From Synechococcus sp. SP2 MAG (lineage in GTDB: Bacteria > Cyanobacteriota > Cyanobacteriia > PCC-6307 > Cyanobiaceae): DNA of 64,000 nucleotides. The stretch spans positions 1 through 64,000 of the forward strand of contig JAVBIX010000053.1 of NCBI GenBank assembly GCA_030756895.1, read 5' to 3'. Position 1 is the first letter of the stretch, and each line of letters begins with the position of its first letter. Made by a program: the position numbers and the translations under genes. The notes below the pieces were generated by a model. The model ran no database searches. It had not been told where the DNA came from and was given only the letters and a program-made list of their open reading frames with translations. Positions 21,331-30,980 of the stretch are shown here, one piece after another.

Positions 21331-22014
21331 ATGTCCGAAGCGGCTCTCGCTCTTAAAATCTGTGGGCTCACCGATCACTCTCAGGCCTGCTCCATCGCTG
21401 CCATGGGAGTGCAGGCGATCGGGGTGATCGGCGTCGACAAAACACCCCGTTTTGTCTCGGAGCCGCTCCGACGTGCCATCTTTGCTGAATTGGCACAGCT
21501 CCATCCGGACGTCGAGCGTGTGTGGGTTGTCGCAGATCCCTCCGATCACGCCATCCAAAGCGCGCTTCAAGGCGATGGCACACCAACCATCGTTCAACTC
21601 CATGGATCGGAAACGCCAGAGCGCTGCCTTCAGCTAAAGCAGCAGCATCCAACGGTGCTCTGGTGGAAAGCATTAAGACTGCGTACTGAACAAGATTTGA
21701 GTGAACTGAGCTTCTTTGAATCCCATATCGACGCCCTACTACTCGATGCCTGGAGCCCTGATCAACTTGGCGGCACAGGCCATCGCCTAGACCCAAGCTG
21801 GTTCAGCCACTTGCATGACCAGCTGAGACCAAACACGGTCTGGTGGTTGGCTGGAGGAATCAGCGCCGAATGGATCCCTGAACTGCTCAAGCTGGTTGCG
21901 CCCTATGGACTCGACGCCTCAAGCCGCCTTGAAGCGAAGCCCGGAGTGAAAGACCTCAATAAAGTTCGCGCCCTTGTTCAAGCCGTTCATGACAACGCAC
22001 CGCTTCGGCAATAA
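21331..22014 (+). CDS. trpF: Phosphoribosylanthranilate isomerase
   Basis: ALKICGLTDHSQACSIAAMGVQAIGVIGVDKTPRFVS...VQLHGSETPERC...LLDAWSPDQLGGTGHRLDPSW...WWLAGGIS; start trimmed to MSEAALALKICG. Confidence 0.93.
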   Translation: MSEAALALKICGLTDHSQACSIAAMGVQAIGVIGVDKTPRFVSEPLRRAIFAELAQLHPDVERVWVVADPSDHAIQSALQGDGTPTIVQLHGSETPERCLQLKQQHPTVLWWKALRLRTEQDLSELSFFESHIDALLLDAWSPDQLGGTGHRLDPSWFSHLHDQLRPNTVWWLAGGISAEWIPELLKLVAPYGLDASSRLEAKPGVKDLNKVRALVQAVHDNAPLRQ

Positions 22015-22039
22015 GTTGCGCTCAACGAGACCCATATCT

Positions 22040-22531
22040 ATGGCTTATCAGGCTGCGGCATCTGTATTGCTTCTTTCATGGATCAGTCTTTTACCTGCAA
22101 CAGCGCAAGGAATGCTTCCAGGTTGTCGCCTCGAAAACGGCAGCTTGCAATGCGTTCCTGGCTTAACGGCTGATCCCGAGAAACAAATCAATGTTCTCAA
22201 TAAAGAGATCTCAACAGATGTCCAGATGGAAGGTCGGATCACACAAACCATCCAAGGACTTAAAAACTTCGTCCTGATCGGAGAGGCGAGAGAAGGGAAA
22301 CTACTCAAAGCCAAGTTTGATCTGCAAGGAGACGAGATCAACAGCGTTCATATTCACTGGTACCAACGCCAGGGGGATGGGCATTGGAAATTAGTATCTG
22401 ATCGCAGCGAAGAAACCTATCGAATCAGCCAAACAGATCGAGGTGGAAAAGTAATGGCCGTGATGGTTGTTGCAACCAGTGATGGAAGCGTGAAGCGGGT
22501 GAACAGCAATGTGATTGGTCCGATTCAATAA
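22040..22531 (+). CDS. Hypothetical secreted protein
   Basis: Signal peptide MAYQAAASVLLLSWISLLPATAQG, then 135+ aa. Confidence 0.7.
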   Translation: MAYQAAASVLLLSWISLLPATAQGMLPGCRLENGSLQCVPGLTADPEKQINVLNKEISTDVQMEGRITQTIQGLKNFVLIGEAREGKLLKAKFDLQGDEINSVHIHWYQRQGDGHWKLVSDRSEETYRISQTDRGGKVMAVMVVATSDGSVKRVNSNVIGPIQ

Positions 22532-22571
22532 CATCAACCCAATCGAGCTGATCACCCAACTAAACCCAAAA

Positions 22572-23315
22572 TCAGGTGCTGAGCATGGCTTCCTGGTGCC
22601 GCACCAACTCGAAGAATTCCTGCTTGAGGCTTGGGTCATGGCGGAAATCACCACGAACCACTGAGTTAACCATGCTGGTTTGCGGTTCCTTTACACCTCT
22701 CCATTTCATGCAGTAGTGCTGAGCTTTGATGATGATGCCCAAGCCCTGGGGAGCACACAATCGCTCAATTTCATCAGCAAGAATCATGACCGCTTCTTCT
22801 TGGATGTGAGGCCTTGAGAACACCCAATCAGCCACACGTGTGAACTTGGAGAGACCAATCACACGCTCACCAGGCTTAATTCCGATCCAACAGTTCCCCA
22901 TGATTGGAACGAGGTGGTGGGAACAAGCAGAACGAACGCTGATGGGACCAACGGTATAAATCTCATCTAGTTGCTTGACGTTTGGAAAACTCGCAACCTT
23001 GGGCTGATAGTTATATCGACCCTTAAACACCTCACGGAGATACATCCGAGCCACACGCTCTGCCGTCTCAGCTGTGTTGTGATCATTGTCGATATCAATG
23101 ACCAGGCTGCGCAAAAGCTCTCTGACCCGATCAGCAACCTCGTGCTCGAGTTCATCAAGCTCACCAGTTTGGATGAATGGTGCAATATTGTCGTTCGCCA
23201 GGAAAGAAATACCCTGATCAACGAGGCGCTGGCGGATTCTCTGAGAAACGGGTTGGACTCCAGCATTGAGTGAAGTCAAAGACTCGTTGGAGATAGCAGG
23301 AATAGTAGAAGTCAT
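22572..23315 (-). CDS. folE: GTP cyclohydrolase I
   Basis: ISVRSACSHHLVPIMGNCWIGIKPGERVIGLSKFTRVADWVFSRPHIQEEAVMILADEIERL. Confidence 0.96.
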   Translation of the reverse strand: MTSTIPAISNESLTSLNAGVQPVSQRIRQRLVDQGISFLANDNIAPFIQTGELDELEHEVADRVRELLRSLVIDIDNDHNTAETAERVARMYLREVFKGRYNYQPKVASFPNVKQLDEIYTVGPISVRSACSHHLVPIMGNCWIGIKPGERVIGLSKFTRVADWVFSRPHIQEEAVMILADEIERLCAPQGLGIIIKAQHYCMKWRGVKEPQTSMVNSVVRGDFRHDPSLKQEFFELVRHQEAMLST

Positions 23316-23327
23316 GTCAGGGGTGTT

Positions 23328-24035
23328 TCAGAAGGCACCAGTAGCTGGCATCAAAGTAAGGTCTTCAACAATTTGCGTGGATGGCTGTTGCGCAAGATGA
23401 AGAAGCGTAACAGCAACCTGTTCGGCTGGAAGCATGGCACGCCGGTCGAACGTGCTCTGCACAGTTGGCGAATCCCAAAGTGGAGTATCCACAGCACCGA
23501 GGGTGAGCGTGCAGGCTCGGATCCCGTGAGCCCTTTCCTCTTCAGCTAGACAGCGCGTGAAGCTGGCTAAGGCTGCTTTCACCGTGCAGTAAGCACCCCA
23601 ATTCGGGAAAGCGTTCCGAGCTGCATGACTGCTGATGTTGATCACCAGTCCGCCTGCAGGGCGCATGGCAGGAACCACCCCAGCGCAGATTTGAAACACA
23701 CTGGTGAGGTTGAGCTGCATCAACCAATTCCAGCTATCCAAGGGCATCTCTAGCAACCCTCCTGTCCAGGCAGCACCAGCGTTGTTGATCAATACAGATG
23801 GTGTAAGCCCCTGATTGAGCAATGTTGCCACCCCTGGAGCAATCTCCTCAGGCTTGGTGAGATCAACAGCTCCATAGACGATGCGTTGACCTGTTTCAGC
23901 CAATTGAGCAGCAAGAGGTTGAAGAGAGGCTTCGCTCCGCGACAAAAGGATGAGATCCCAGCCAGCTTGAGCGAAAGCGAAAGCAGCGCTACGGCCAATG
24001 CCGCCAGATGCTCCGGTGATTAATACAGAGGGCAA
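23328..24035 (-). CDS. Short-chain dehydrogenase/reductase
   Basis: VLITGASGGIGRSAAFAFAQAGWDLILLSRS...LINNAGAAWTG...YCTVKAALASFTRCLAEE; SDR motifs. Confidence 0.9.
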   Translation of the reverse strand: MPSVLITGASGGIGRSAAFAFAQAGWDLILLSRSEASLQPLAAQLAETGQRIVYGAVDLTKPEEIAPGVATLLNQGLTPSVLINNAGAAWTGGLLEMPLDSWNWLMQLNLTSVFQICAGVVPAMRPAGGLVINISSHAARNAFPNWGAYCTVKAALASFTRCLAEEERAHGIRACTLTLGAVDTPLWDSPTVQSTFDRRAMLPAEQVAVTLLHLAQQPSTQIVEDLTLMPATGAF

Positions 24036-24059
24036 TGAGCCTCAGCGATCCCAGCAATC

Positions 24060-25049
24060 CTAAGAAGATGGATCGGCATTTGACGAGGTTGGCTCAATGA
24101 AGCGGCCCATCGCCCGAAACTTTCGATACCGCTGATCCCGCAATTCTTGGGTAGAGAGTGCCAAAAGCTCAGACAGATTCCGTTCGAGGGCTTCCCGCAG
24201 CGTTGCTCCAGCCTCAAGAGGAGCCCAATTGTTTCCACCCGACGGTTCGGGAAGCACCTCATCAACCACACCAAGGCTGAGTAGGTCTTTGCCGGTGATT
24301 CGCAATGCCGCAGCAGCTTCCGGTGCTTTGGCAGCATCTCGCCAAAGAATTGAGGCGCAGGCCTCTGGACTCGCCACCGTATAAACGCTGTGTTCAAACA
24401 TCAGCAGCCGGTCCGCAACACCAATGCCGAGTGCACCACCAGATCCGCCTTCCCCAATCACCGTGGCAATAATTGGCACTCTGAGGCGGAACATCTCACG
24501 GAGATTGACGGCGATCGCCTCTCCCTGGCCCTGCTCTTCGGCCAGCAAGCCCGCATAAGCACCAGGAGTATCGATAAAAGCAAGAATCGGCAGCCCAAAA
24601 CGATCGGCATGCTCCATCAATCGCAGAGCTTTGCGATATCCACCAGGGGTTGCCATCCCAAAGTTACGAGCCACGTTTTCTTTGGTGTCTCGCCCCTTTT
24701 GATGGCCCAAAAGCACCACTGAACGATCACCTAAGCGGCCGAGGCCACCCACTAACGCCTGATCGTCATTACCACGACGATCTCCATGAAGCTCAACCCA
24801 GTCATCGCAAAACATCTGAATAAAATCCAGCGTGCTTGGACGATGAGGATGGCGAGCAACCTGAATTTTCTGGGCTGGAGTCAGGTTTTGAAAAATCTCT
24901 TCCCGTCTGCGAGCAGCAAGGGTTTCCAGCTGAAGCAACTGCTGGCTGACATCAACTTCTGAGTCCCTAGCCAACTGGCGGATCTGTTCAATCTGCTGTT
25001 CAAGCTCAATCAGGGGCTTTTCAAACTCGAGCAGGGGGCGACGTGCCAT
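24060..25049 (-). CDS. accA: Acetyl-CoA carboxylase carboxyltransferase subunit alpha
   Basis: [21 protein letters not shown]...[40 protein letters not shown]...[38 protein letters not shown]. Confidence 0.97.
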   Translation of the reverse strand: MARRPLLEFEKPLIELEQQIEQIRQLARDSEVDVSQQLLQLETLAARRREEIFQNLTPAQKIQVARHPHRPSTLDFIQMFCDDWVELHGDRRGNDDQALVGGLGRLGDRSVVLLGHQKGRDTKENVARNFGMATPGGYRKALRLMEHADRFGLPILAFIDTPGAYAGLLAEEQGQGEAIAVNLREMFRLRVPIIATVIGEGGSGGALGIGVADRLLMFEHSVYTVASPEACASILWRDAAKAPEAAAALRITGKDLLSLGVVDEVLPEPSGGNNWAPLEAGATLREALERNLSELLALSTQELRDQRYRKFRAMGRFIEPTSSNADPSS

Positions 25050-25069
25050 GAAAACCGGATCTGTGAACG

Positions 25070-26113
25070 TCAGGCAGCGGCAGCCTGAAGCTGCCCCTGA
25101 AGATTGAGAGTGGTGAAACCATGCCGCATCGAGGCAGCACCAATGAAATCCATTTTTTCAAGGGTGATGTTGTTCCTACCCCAACTGAAGTTGGTGTGAC
25201 AAGCCTCAAACTCCAGAAGAATCGCCTCAGCAAAGCAAGCAAACATCTGGCGTTGGGGCTTCTCCATCTCAGCAATTTCCATCATCGTCCAGCCGATATC
25301 TGATCCAAATTCGACAATCCCGCCCTTCAAAACGTGAACACCACCTTCCCCCGCAACCCGTGAATCAAGATTTTTGGGATAGCCGCCATCAATCATCAAA
25401 CAGGGATTTTGCAAGCGATCCGCATCAATTTCCAACGTGCGAGGCATGCTTGCGACCCAAACCACAACATCAGCTTCTGGGAGTGCTTCATCCAAGCTGA
25501 GGATGCGGCCACCCCCCAATTCCTCTCGCAGGTCGTTCAGTGGCTGCTGCTGACGGGCAACCATGAGCAGCTCTTTAATTCCGGTGCGCTGGGTTAACCA
25601 GCGACAAACAGCACTACCGATGTCTCCCGTCGCTCCCACCACAGCGACCCGCGCCTTGCTGAGGTCGATACCAAGCAAAGGAGCATTGATTTCAACCTGT
25701 CGACTAATCACCCAAGCCGTATGGGTGTTTCCTGTCGTAAATCGCTCCCATTCCAGCGTGGTGCTGCGAATAGTTTGATGCTTCAGGAGATTGAAATTCT
25801 CAAAAATAATCGAAGTAAAACCGCCCAAAGCCGTGATGTTGATGCCTTTTTTCTGTGCAAGCTCCATGGCGTTCAGGACCTTGCGCCTAGCCGTTTTAAA
25901 GCGGCTCAGCATCTCAGGCACAAAGCACGAATCGATATACGCCCCTTGGATTGTTTTGCCTGTCAGGCTCGTAACTTCAACGTGTTCCACCAACTGAGGC
26001 GGTGCACTGCACCAAACATCAAGATCACCCTCAGCGATGTGATCGAAACCCAGCTCTAAAGCTTTACGCCTAGCAGCCTCAAAACTGGTGGAATGTCCGA
26101 TCAGACCAAACAT
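25070..26113 (-). CDS. aar: Long-chain acyl-ACP reductase (AAR)
   Basis: [69 protein letters not shown]; directly downstream of ado. Confidence 0.93.
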   Translation of the reverse strand: MFGLIGHSTSFEAARRKALELGFDHIAEGDLDVWCSAPPQLVEHVEVTSLTGKTIQGAYIDSCFVPEMLSRFKTARRKVLNAMELAQKKGINITALGGFTSIIFENFNLLKHQTIRSTTLEWERFTTGNTHTAWVISRQVEINAPLLGIDLSKARVAVVGATGDIGSAVCRWLTQRTGIKELLMVARQQQPLNDLREELGGGRILSLDEALPEADVVVWVASMPRTLEIDADRLQNPCLMIDGGYPKNLDSRVAGEGGVHVLKGGIVEFGSDIGWTMMEIAEMEKPQRQMFACFAEAILLEFEACHTNFSWGRNNITLEKMDFIGAASMRHGFTTLNLQGQLQAAAA

Positions 26114-26271
26114 GTGCTGCCGACGGTCGTACTTAAAAGTAGGGAACTGAATCGCATCAACCGATCGGTCGATGGATTTTGTACCCCACCTAAGCACGGG
26201 TCGGGTTCATGGTGAACGGACAGGGGCGAAATTGACGCCCATCATCCGAGACAAGTTGGGGGTGAACGCAG

Positions 26272-27000
26272 CTAGATAGCTAGCGCTGCTGCCGCCATGC
26301 GAGCGATATCGCGGGAGGTGAACCCGATCTCATTCAAAGCTTCCTGATAAGCAATCAGAAAATCTTCGATCAGATCTTCCTTTTCCATATGCAGAACAGA
26401 AGCATCAGTAGCCACCTGCTCAAGCATCGAACGAATGAGCGGAAGATTGGCCTTGTTGGCTTCCATCAACTCATCGCGACTTGCTTCGAAGTTGGCCTTC
26501 AACCACTCTTGGCCATAGTTGAGGTGGGTGTATTCATCCTTGACGACTCCCTCAGTGATTTTGCGGGCGAAGGGGTCAGCAACAGGGATATAGATGTGAT
26601 ACGCAGAGATAGCGAATGCCTCGATCAACAAGGCCTGAATAAGCAGACAGGTAACCACCTTCCCTTCTTTCAGAGCAGATTGGAAATTCCCATGCAGGGG
26701 GGCAAAAAACTCATGGGCAAAGGGCATATCAGCCACAACACCAAGGTTTTTTGCACAAGCGGTGAAGCCCTTCATGTGCTTCATTTCCATCTTTGCCAGC
26801 CTGGCAAGTTCCTCAGCCTGATCAGGGATCAGCGTGCCTAGTGAGAGGTAATTGTCATGAGCTTCCTGCTCACCTTCAATAACGATGGCGTTAATACGGC
26901 TGTAGGCGTCCTTGTAAGCGTCAGTCGTGAAATCAGGTAGCTCTGCCAAACCCTGCTGATTGTCGAGCACAGCAACTGCTGTGGAGTCAAGGGTTGACAT
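26272..27000 (-). CDS. ado: Aldehyde deformylating oxygenase (ADO)
   Basis: [65 protein letters not shown]...[18 protein letters not shown]; ferritin-like di-iron motifs. Confidence 0.95.
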   Translation of the reverse strand: MSTLDSTAVAVLDNQQGLAELPDFTTDAYKDAYSRINAIVIEGEQEAHDNYLSLGTLIPDQAEELARLAKMEMKHMKGFTACAKNLGVVADMPFAHEFFAPLHGNFQSALKEGKVVTCLLIQALLIEAFAISAYHIYIPVADPFARKITEGVVKDEYTHLNYGQEWLKANFEASRDELMEANKANLPLIRSMLEQVATDASVLHMEKEDLIEDFLIAYQEALNEIGFTSRDIARMAAAALAI

Positions 27001-27071
27001 GATTCGCTTCCGGTTATCAGCAATGTTGACGACTGTAACCAGTGTTCACCTCAACAGACGTGCTCAAAGGG

Positions 27072-27917
27072 TCAGTTGGTAACCGCAACAGGTTGGGAGG
27101 GGGGCCAATCACTGGCCAACAAACTGCCAAAGAGGTCTACCCAATGGCTCACCAGGCAGCGTTCCAACCCTTCTCCGCACTCGACGCTGGCTGCGCGTGA
27201 ATCACCGATCACACCACTGCTACTCAAGTCACTCGTTAACCAAGCCGTAGGAGCCGCTCCTTCAAGACTCCAGCCAGGCGGAGGAGTAGCGAGAGAAGAG
27301 AGCTGCCGATGGTCACCGTCAACAGGCCGTTCATCACCTACCAACTCCGGCTCAAGAGCAAGCATCAAACTGGTCTCAGCTTGAGCGGCATGCAATCCGC
27401 CCCGCAGCTCATCCCCAGGGATCAACGCATCCAAACCGGAAACACCACTCCACAAAAAGCAAGGAAGAATCGCCATCGATGGAGATTGAACACGCAGTTC
27501 CCTCGCCGCAGCCTGAAGCAATCCGATTTGCCCCCCATGGGCGTTGAACAACACCAACCGCTTTACCCCTTGGGTACACAACTGAGTTCCCACCTCGATG
27601 ATCAGCTGAGTCAACAATCCAGAGGACAAGCTCAAGGTTCCAGGAAAACCTGAATGCTCTGGAGAGAACCCAATGGACTGTGATGGAAGGCTCCAAATCG
27701 GGGCGTTTGGCGCGAGCTGTGACAACACAGAGGTCAGAATCCGCTCCGAAAACAAAGCGTCTGTGGCAAGTGGGAGATGGGGGCCATGTTGTTCAAACGC
27801 TCCCATCGGCCAAACCACGGTGGAACGGAATTGCTGCAAGGCCTTCTCCGCCTCTGGCCAGCTCAACCTGTCCAAGCGCCGTGTCGTTGAAAGACCCAAG
27901 TGAGCTTGTGCAGTCAT
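27072..27917 (-). CDS. Creatininase family protein
   Basis: VVWPMGAFEQHGPHLPLATDALFSERI...LVLFNAHGGQIGLLQ...HAAQAETSLMLAL. Confidence 0.85.
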   Translation of the reverse strand: MTAQAHLGLSTTRRLDRLSWPEAEKALQQFRSTVVWPMGAFEQHGPHLPLATDALFSERILTSVLSQLAPNAPIWSLPSQSIGFSPEHSGFPGTLSLSSGLLTQLIIEVGTQLCTQGVKRLVLFNAHGGQIGLLQAAARELRVQSPSMAILPCFLWSGVSGLDALIPGDELRGGLHAAQAETSLMLALEPELVGDERPVDGDHRQLSSLATPPPGWSLEGAAPTAWLTSDLSSSGVIGDSRAASVECGEGLERCLVSHWVDLFGSLLASDWPPSQPVAVTN

Positions 27918-27973
27918 GAGCCGACATGCCTCCTATTTCCTGCCAGAGTGGATTATCGAGGATATTGAGACCC

Positions 27974-29254
27974 ATGGCGGGATCAGAAAGCCAACAATCC
28001 ATAGACAGCAAGGGACAAAGCCCGGCAGCGCAGCCGCCGCGCAAGCCGTTGCAGGTCATGCATATCAGCCGCAAAGACGAACAGGACCGCCTTCATCGCG
28101 AAGCTGGGGAAGCGCGCGCGGCCGCAGACGCGGCAATGGCACGAGCTGTTGAGTTAGAGCAAGCTGCGCAAAGAGCTCAGAGCACAACGGCTAGGCCTCC
28201 AACGGCGACATTCAAGCCAACGGCAGTTGGCGACGACGATGCTCGCTTTGGGACTGATGAGCTCAGTGGGATGAGCATGGCCGATTTACTCGGCCCATCC
28301 GATTCGAATAAAAAGTCCTCAAAGTCCAGTCCAAGTCCTGCAACAACCTCAAGTCGAAGCGTCGACGACTTTGACTTTGACGAAGGTGCTTTCCTAGCCG
28401 CCCTCGATGCCAACGAACCTGTGGGCACCACAGGGGAAGTGGTGACGGGAACAGTGATCGGGATGGAAAGCGATGGCGTTTATGTCGACATCGGTGGCAA
28501 AGCTCCTGGCTTTATGCCCAAGAACGAGTGTGGTCTCGGAGTGATCACCAACCTGAAGGAGAGATTCCCTAAGGGTCTCGAGATTGAAGTCTTGGTGACG
28601 CGTGAACAAAATGCTGATGGGATGGTCACGATCAGCTGCCGCGCGCTCGCCTTACGTCAGAGCTGGGACAAGGTCAAACAGCTTGAGAAAGAAGGCAGGA
28701 TCGCTCAAGTCAAAGTCACCGGCTTCAACCGTGGAGGAGTGACCTGCGATTTAGAAGGATTACGAGGCTTTATCCCCCGTTCCCAATTGCAGGACGGTGA
28801 AAACCATGAAGCGTTGGTGGGCAAAACCTTGGGTGTGGCCTTCCTGGAGGTCAATTCTGAAACGCGAAAACTGGTCCTTTCTGAGAAAAGAGCAGCCACT
28901 GCCGCTCGGTTCTCAGAACTAGAGATTGGACAACTAGTAGAAGGCCATGTGGCGGCTATTAAGCCTTACGGACTGTTCGTCGATCTCGGAGGGATCAGCG
29001 GCCTTCTGCATCAATCCGCCATTACCGGAGGCAGCATGCGGTCGATGCGTGAAATTTTTGATCAAGGCGACGCTGTTAAAGCGTTGATTACGGATTTAGA
29101 TCCAGGTCGCGGCCGAATCGCCCTCAATACCGCAATGTTGGAAGGACAGCCTGGTGAATTACTTGTTGAAAAAGACAAAGTGATGGCTGAAGCAACCGAT
29201 CGAGCCAATAGAGCTCGTAACGTCCTGAAGCAACAGGAACAATCAGCTGGATGA
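27974..29254 (+). CDS. S1 RNA-binding domain protein (ribosomal protein S1 homolog)
   Basis: Multiple S1 domains: GEVVTGTVIGMESDGVYVDIGGKAPGFMPKNE..., VEGHVAAIKPYGLFVDLGGISGLLHQSAI. Confidence 0.9.
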   Translation: MAGSESQQSIDSKGQSPAAQPPRKPLQVMHISRKDEQDRLHREAGEARAAADAAMARAVELEQAAQRAQSTTARPPTATFKPTAVGDDDARFGTDELSGMSMADLLGPSDSNKKSSKSSPSPATTSSRSVDDFDFDEGAFLAALDANEPVGTTGEVVTGTVIGMESDGVYVDIGGKAPGFMPKNECGLGVITNLKERFPKGLEIEVLVTREQNADGMVTISCRALALRQSWDKVKQLEKEGRIAQVKVTGFNRGGVTCDLEGLRGFIPRSQLQDGENHEALVGKTLGVAFLEVNSETRKLVLSEKRAATAARFSELEIGQLVEGHVAAIKPYGLFVDLGGISGLLHQSAITGGSMRSMREIFDQGDAVKALITDLDPGRGRIALNTAMLEGQPGELLVEKDKVMAEATDRANRARNVLKQQEQSAG

Positions 29255-30165
29255 TCTCCGCAGAACAGATCCAGAACGATGCGAGTGAACGTTCAAGCGG
29301 GATTCTTTCAGGCGACTGGGAACTCGATTTCTATTCCAGACCCATCCTCGAACCTGATGGCAAAAAACGTTGGGAGCTGCTGATCATCAGCTCCCCGTGC
29401 GAGGGCACGACCGCCAGTTTTCGCTTCGAAAAACGTTGCCCAGCCGGCAACGTGAACTCCACCTGGTTAGCCAGCGCTCTCACTGAAGCAATTGCAGCTG
29501 CCCAACTCCAAGGCTGGTCCGTACCCAGAAAGCTGCGTTCGTGGAGAAGCTCGATGCGCACCATGGTTCAGAGGGCTGCATCTGAACTGGGTCTCGAGAT
29601 GGTTCCAAGCCGTCGAACTTACGCCTTGTTCGATTGGATCGCTGAGCGCGAAGAGGATCTCTACCCCAATGAAGAGGGATATATGGCAGGACCTCTTGCT
29701 CCGCCGCCAGTCCCCATCAGCACGCCTCCTCGTCCCCTACCAGAGTCGGTCCGCGGTGATGCCTGGAATTGGGCGGAACTGCCGGCTTCAGCCTTACGTG
29801 AAGCCACAGGATGGCCCATCGGATTCCGAGGACTGCTTCCAGTTCCCACCACAATTCATGATGATCAAGTCATTCCTGGCATACGCCTGTTCAGCAAAAC
29901 CAGGGGATTAGCCCTGGCTGGCCTTCTCGGTGGGATTGAACCTGTGCGCCTCCAGGTGAGCGGCACCCAACTTCTTTTAGAGGCTGGTCAAGATGACTGC
30001 TGGCTTGTGAGCGATCTCAGCTCCGAGGAAGCCACCCACGTTTCAGCACTGATGACACAAGCTTCTGAGCGCGCTGACGGGTTGCAGTTCATCGCTGTTC
30101 AAACCTCACCGGAAGCTGAGCGTTTTGAAGGGTTTTGGATGTTGCGTGATCAAGCAGAACCATGA
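29251..30165 (+). CDS. Tab2/Atab2-like RNA-binding protein (photosystem I mRNA translation factor homolog)
   Basis: GDWELDFYSRPILEPDGKKRWELLIISS...YALFDWIAEREEDLYPNEEGYM...LPESVRGDAWNWAELPASALREA; Tab2 pattern. Start overlaps the previous stop by 4 bp. Confidence 0.82.
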   Translation: MISAEQIQNDASERSSGILSGDWELDFYSRPILEPDGKKRWELLIISSPCEGTTASFRFEKRCPAGNVNSTWLASALTEAIAAAQLQGWSVPRKLRSWRSSMRTMVQRAASELGLEMVPSRRTYALFDWIAEREEDLYPNEEGYMAGPLAPPPVPISTPPRPLPESVRGDAWNWAELPASALREATGWPIGFRGLLPVPTTIHDDQVIPGIRLFSKTRGLALAGLLGGIEPVRLQVSGTQLLLEAGQDDCWLVSDLSSEEATHVSALMTQASERADGLQFIAVQTSPEAERFEGFWMLRDQAEP

Positions 30166-30980
30166 CCGCTGCTGCCGATCCGTTCCGCCAACCCGACAAT
30201 CTGTTCAACACTCTTGAGCATTGGACATGGGTGGGCTGCTACGGCGGTTATTACCTCACCTCCGACGCGATGCAGGCCGCAGGGTTCGAGCATGGGTTTT
30301 TCACCCGTCTTTGGCAAAACCGCGGGCCTGATGCCTTAGCGGCCTATCTATCTGCTGGAGTGAGTATCCATCGCCCCCAACAAGTTCACGGCAGCCGAGT
30401 TCTGAATGCTGGAGATGCGATCGCTTCCCCTTGGCCTGATGCCGACGGTTTAGTCAGCGACCGTGGTGGCCAAAGTCTCTGGGTTTGCGGTGCCGATTGC
30501 ACCCCCGTTCTTCTTGCAGACCCCACCAGCGGCCACGTTGCTGCTTGTCATGCGGGATGGCGAGGGGTCGCCAGTGGCATTCTTCCTGCTGCAATACGGC
30601 AATTAGCCACGCGAGGAGCGAAGCCTGAACAGCTGATTGTGGCCCTAGGTCCAGCGGTTAGTGGTGGGCTGTATCAGGTAGAAACCGATGTAGCGAATCA
30701 GGTAGGACAAGCTCTCCATTCCGATCGATCTCTAGGGCTCAGCGAATTGGAAGCCCTAGGCATCCTTCTGCCCGATCCAGCCCCCAATAAGTGTCGCCTC
30801 GATATTCGTCTTGCCGCCCGTGAGCAGCTTCAATACTGCGGAATACCAGAGCAACAAATCAATCTCTGCCCTCTCTGCACCGTTTCAGAGCCGAGCCTGT
30901 TCCACTCCTGGCGTCGCGATCAGGTGAAAGCGGTGCAATGGAGCGGAATCGTTGGTCAAGCTGCGGACTCCTCAGCGTGA
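30162..30980 (+). CDS. Laccase-domain purine nucleosidase/polyphenol oxidase family (YfiH/PgeF)
   Basis: RPQQVHGSRVLNAGDA...PWPDADGLVSDRGGQSLWVCGADCTPVLLADPTSGHVAACHAGWRGVASGIL...ALGPAVSGGLYQV. Confidence 0.9.
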   Translation: MTAAADPFRQPDNLFNTLEHWTWVGCYGGYYLTSDAMQAAGFEHGFFTRLWQNRGPDALAAYLSAGVSIHRPQQVHGSRVLNAGDAIASPWPDADGLVSDRGGQSLWVCGADCTPVLLADPTSGHVAACHAGWRGVASGILPAAIRQLATRGAKPEQLIVALGPAVSGGLYQVETDVANQVGQALHSDRSLGLSELEALGILLPDPAPNKCRLDIRLAAREQLQYCGIPEQQINLCPLCTVSEPSLFHSWRRDQVKAVQWSGIVGQAADSSA

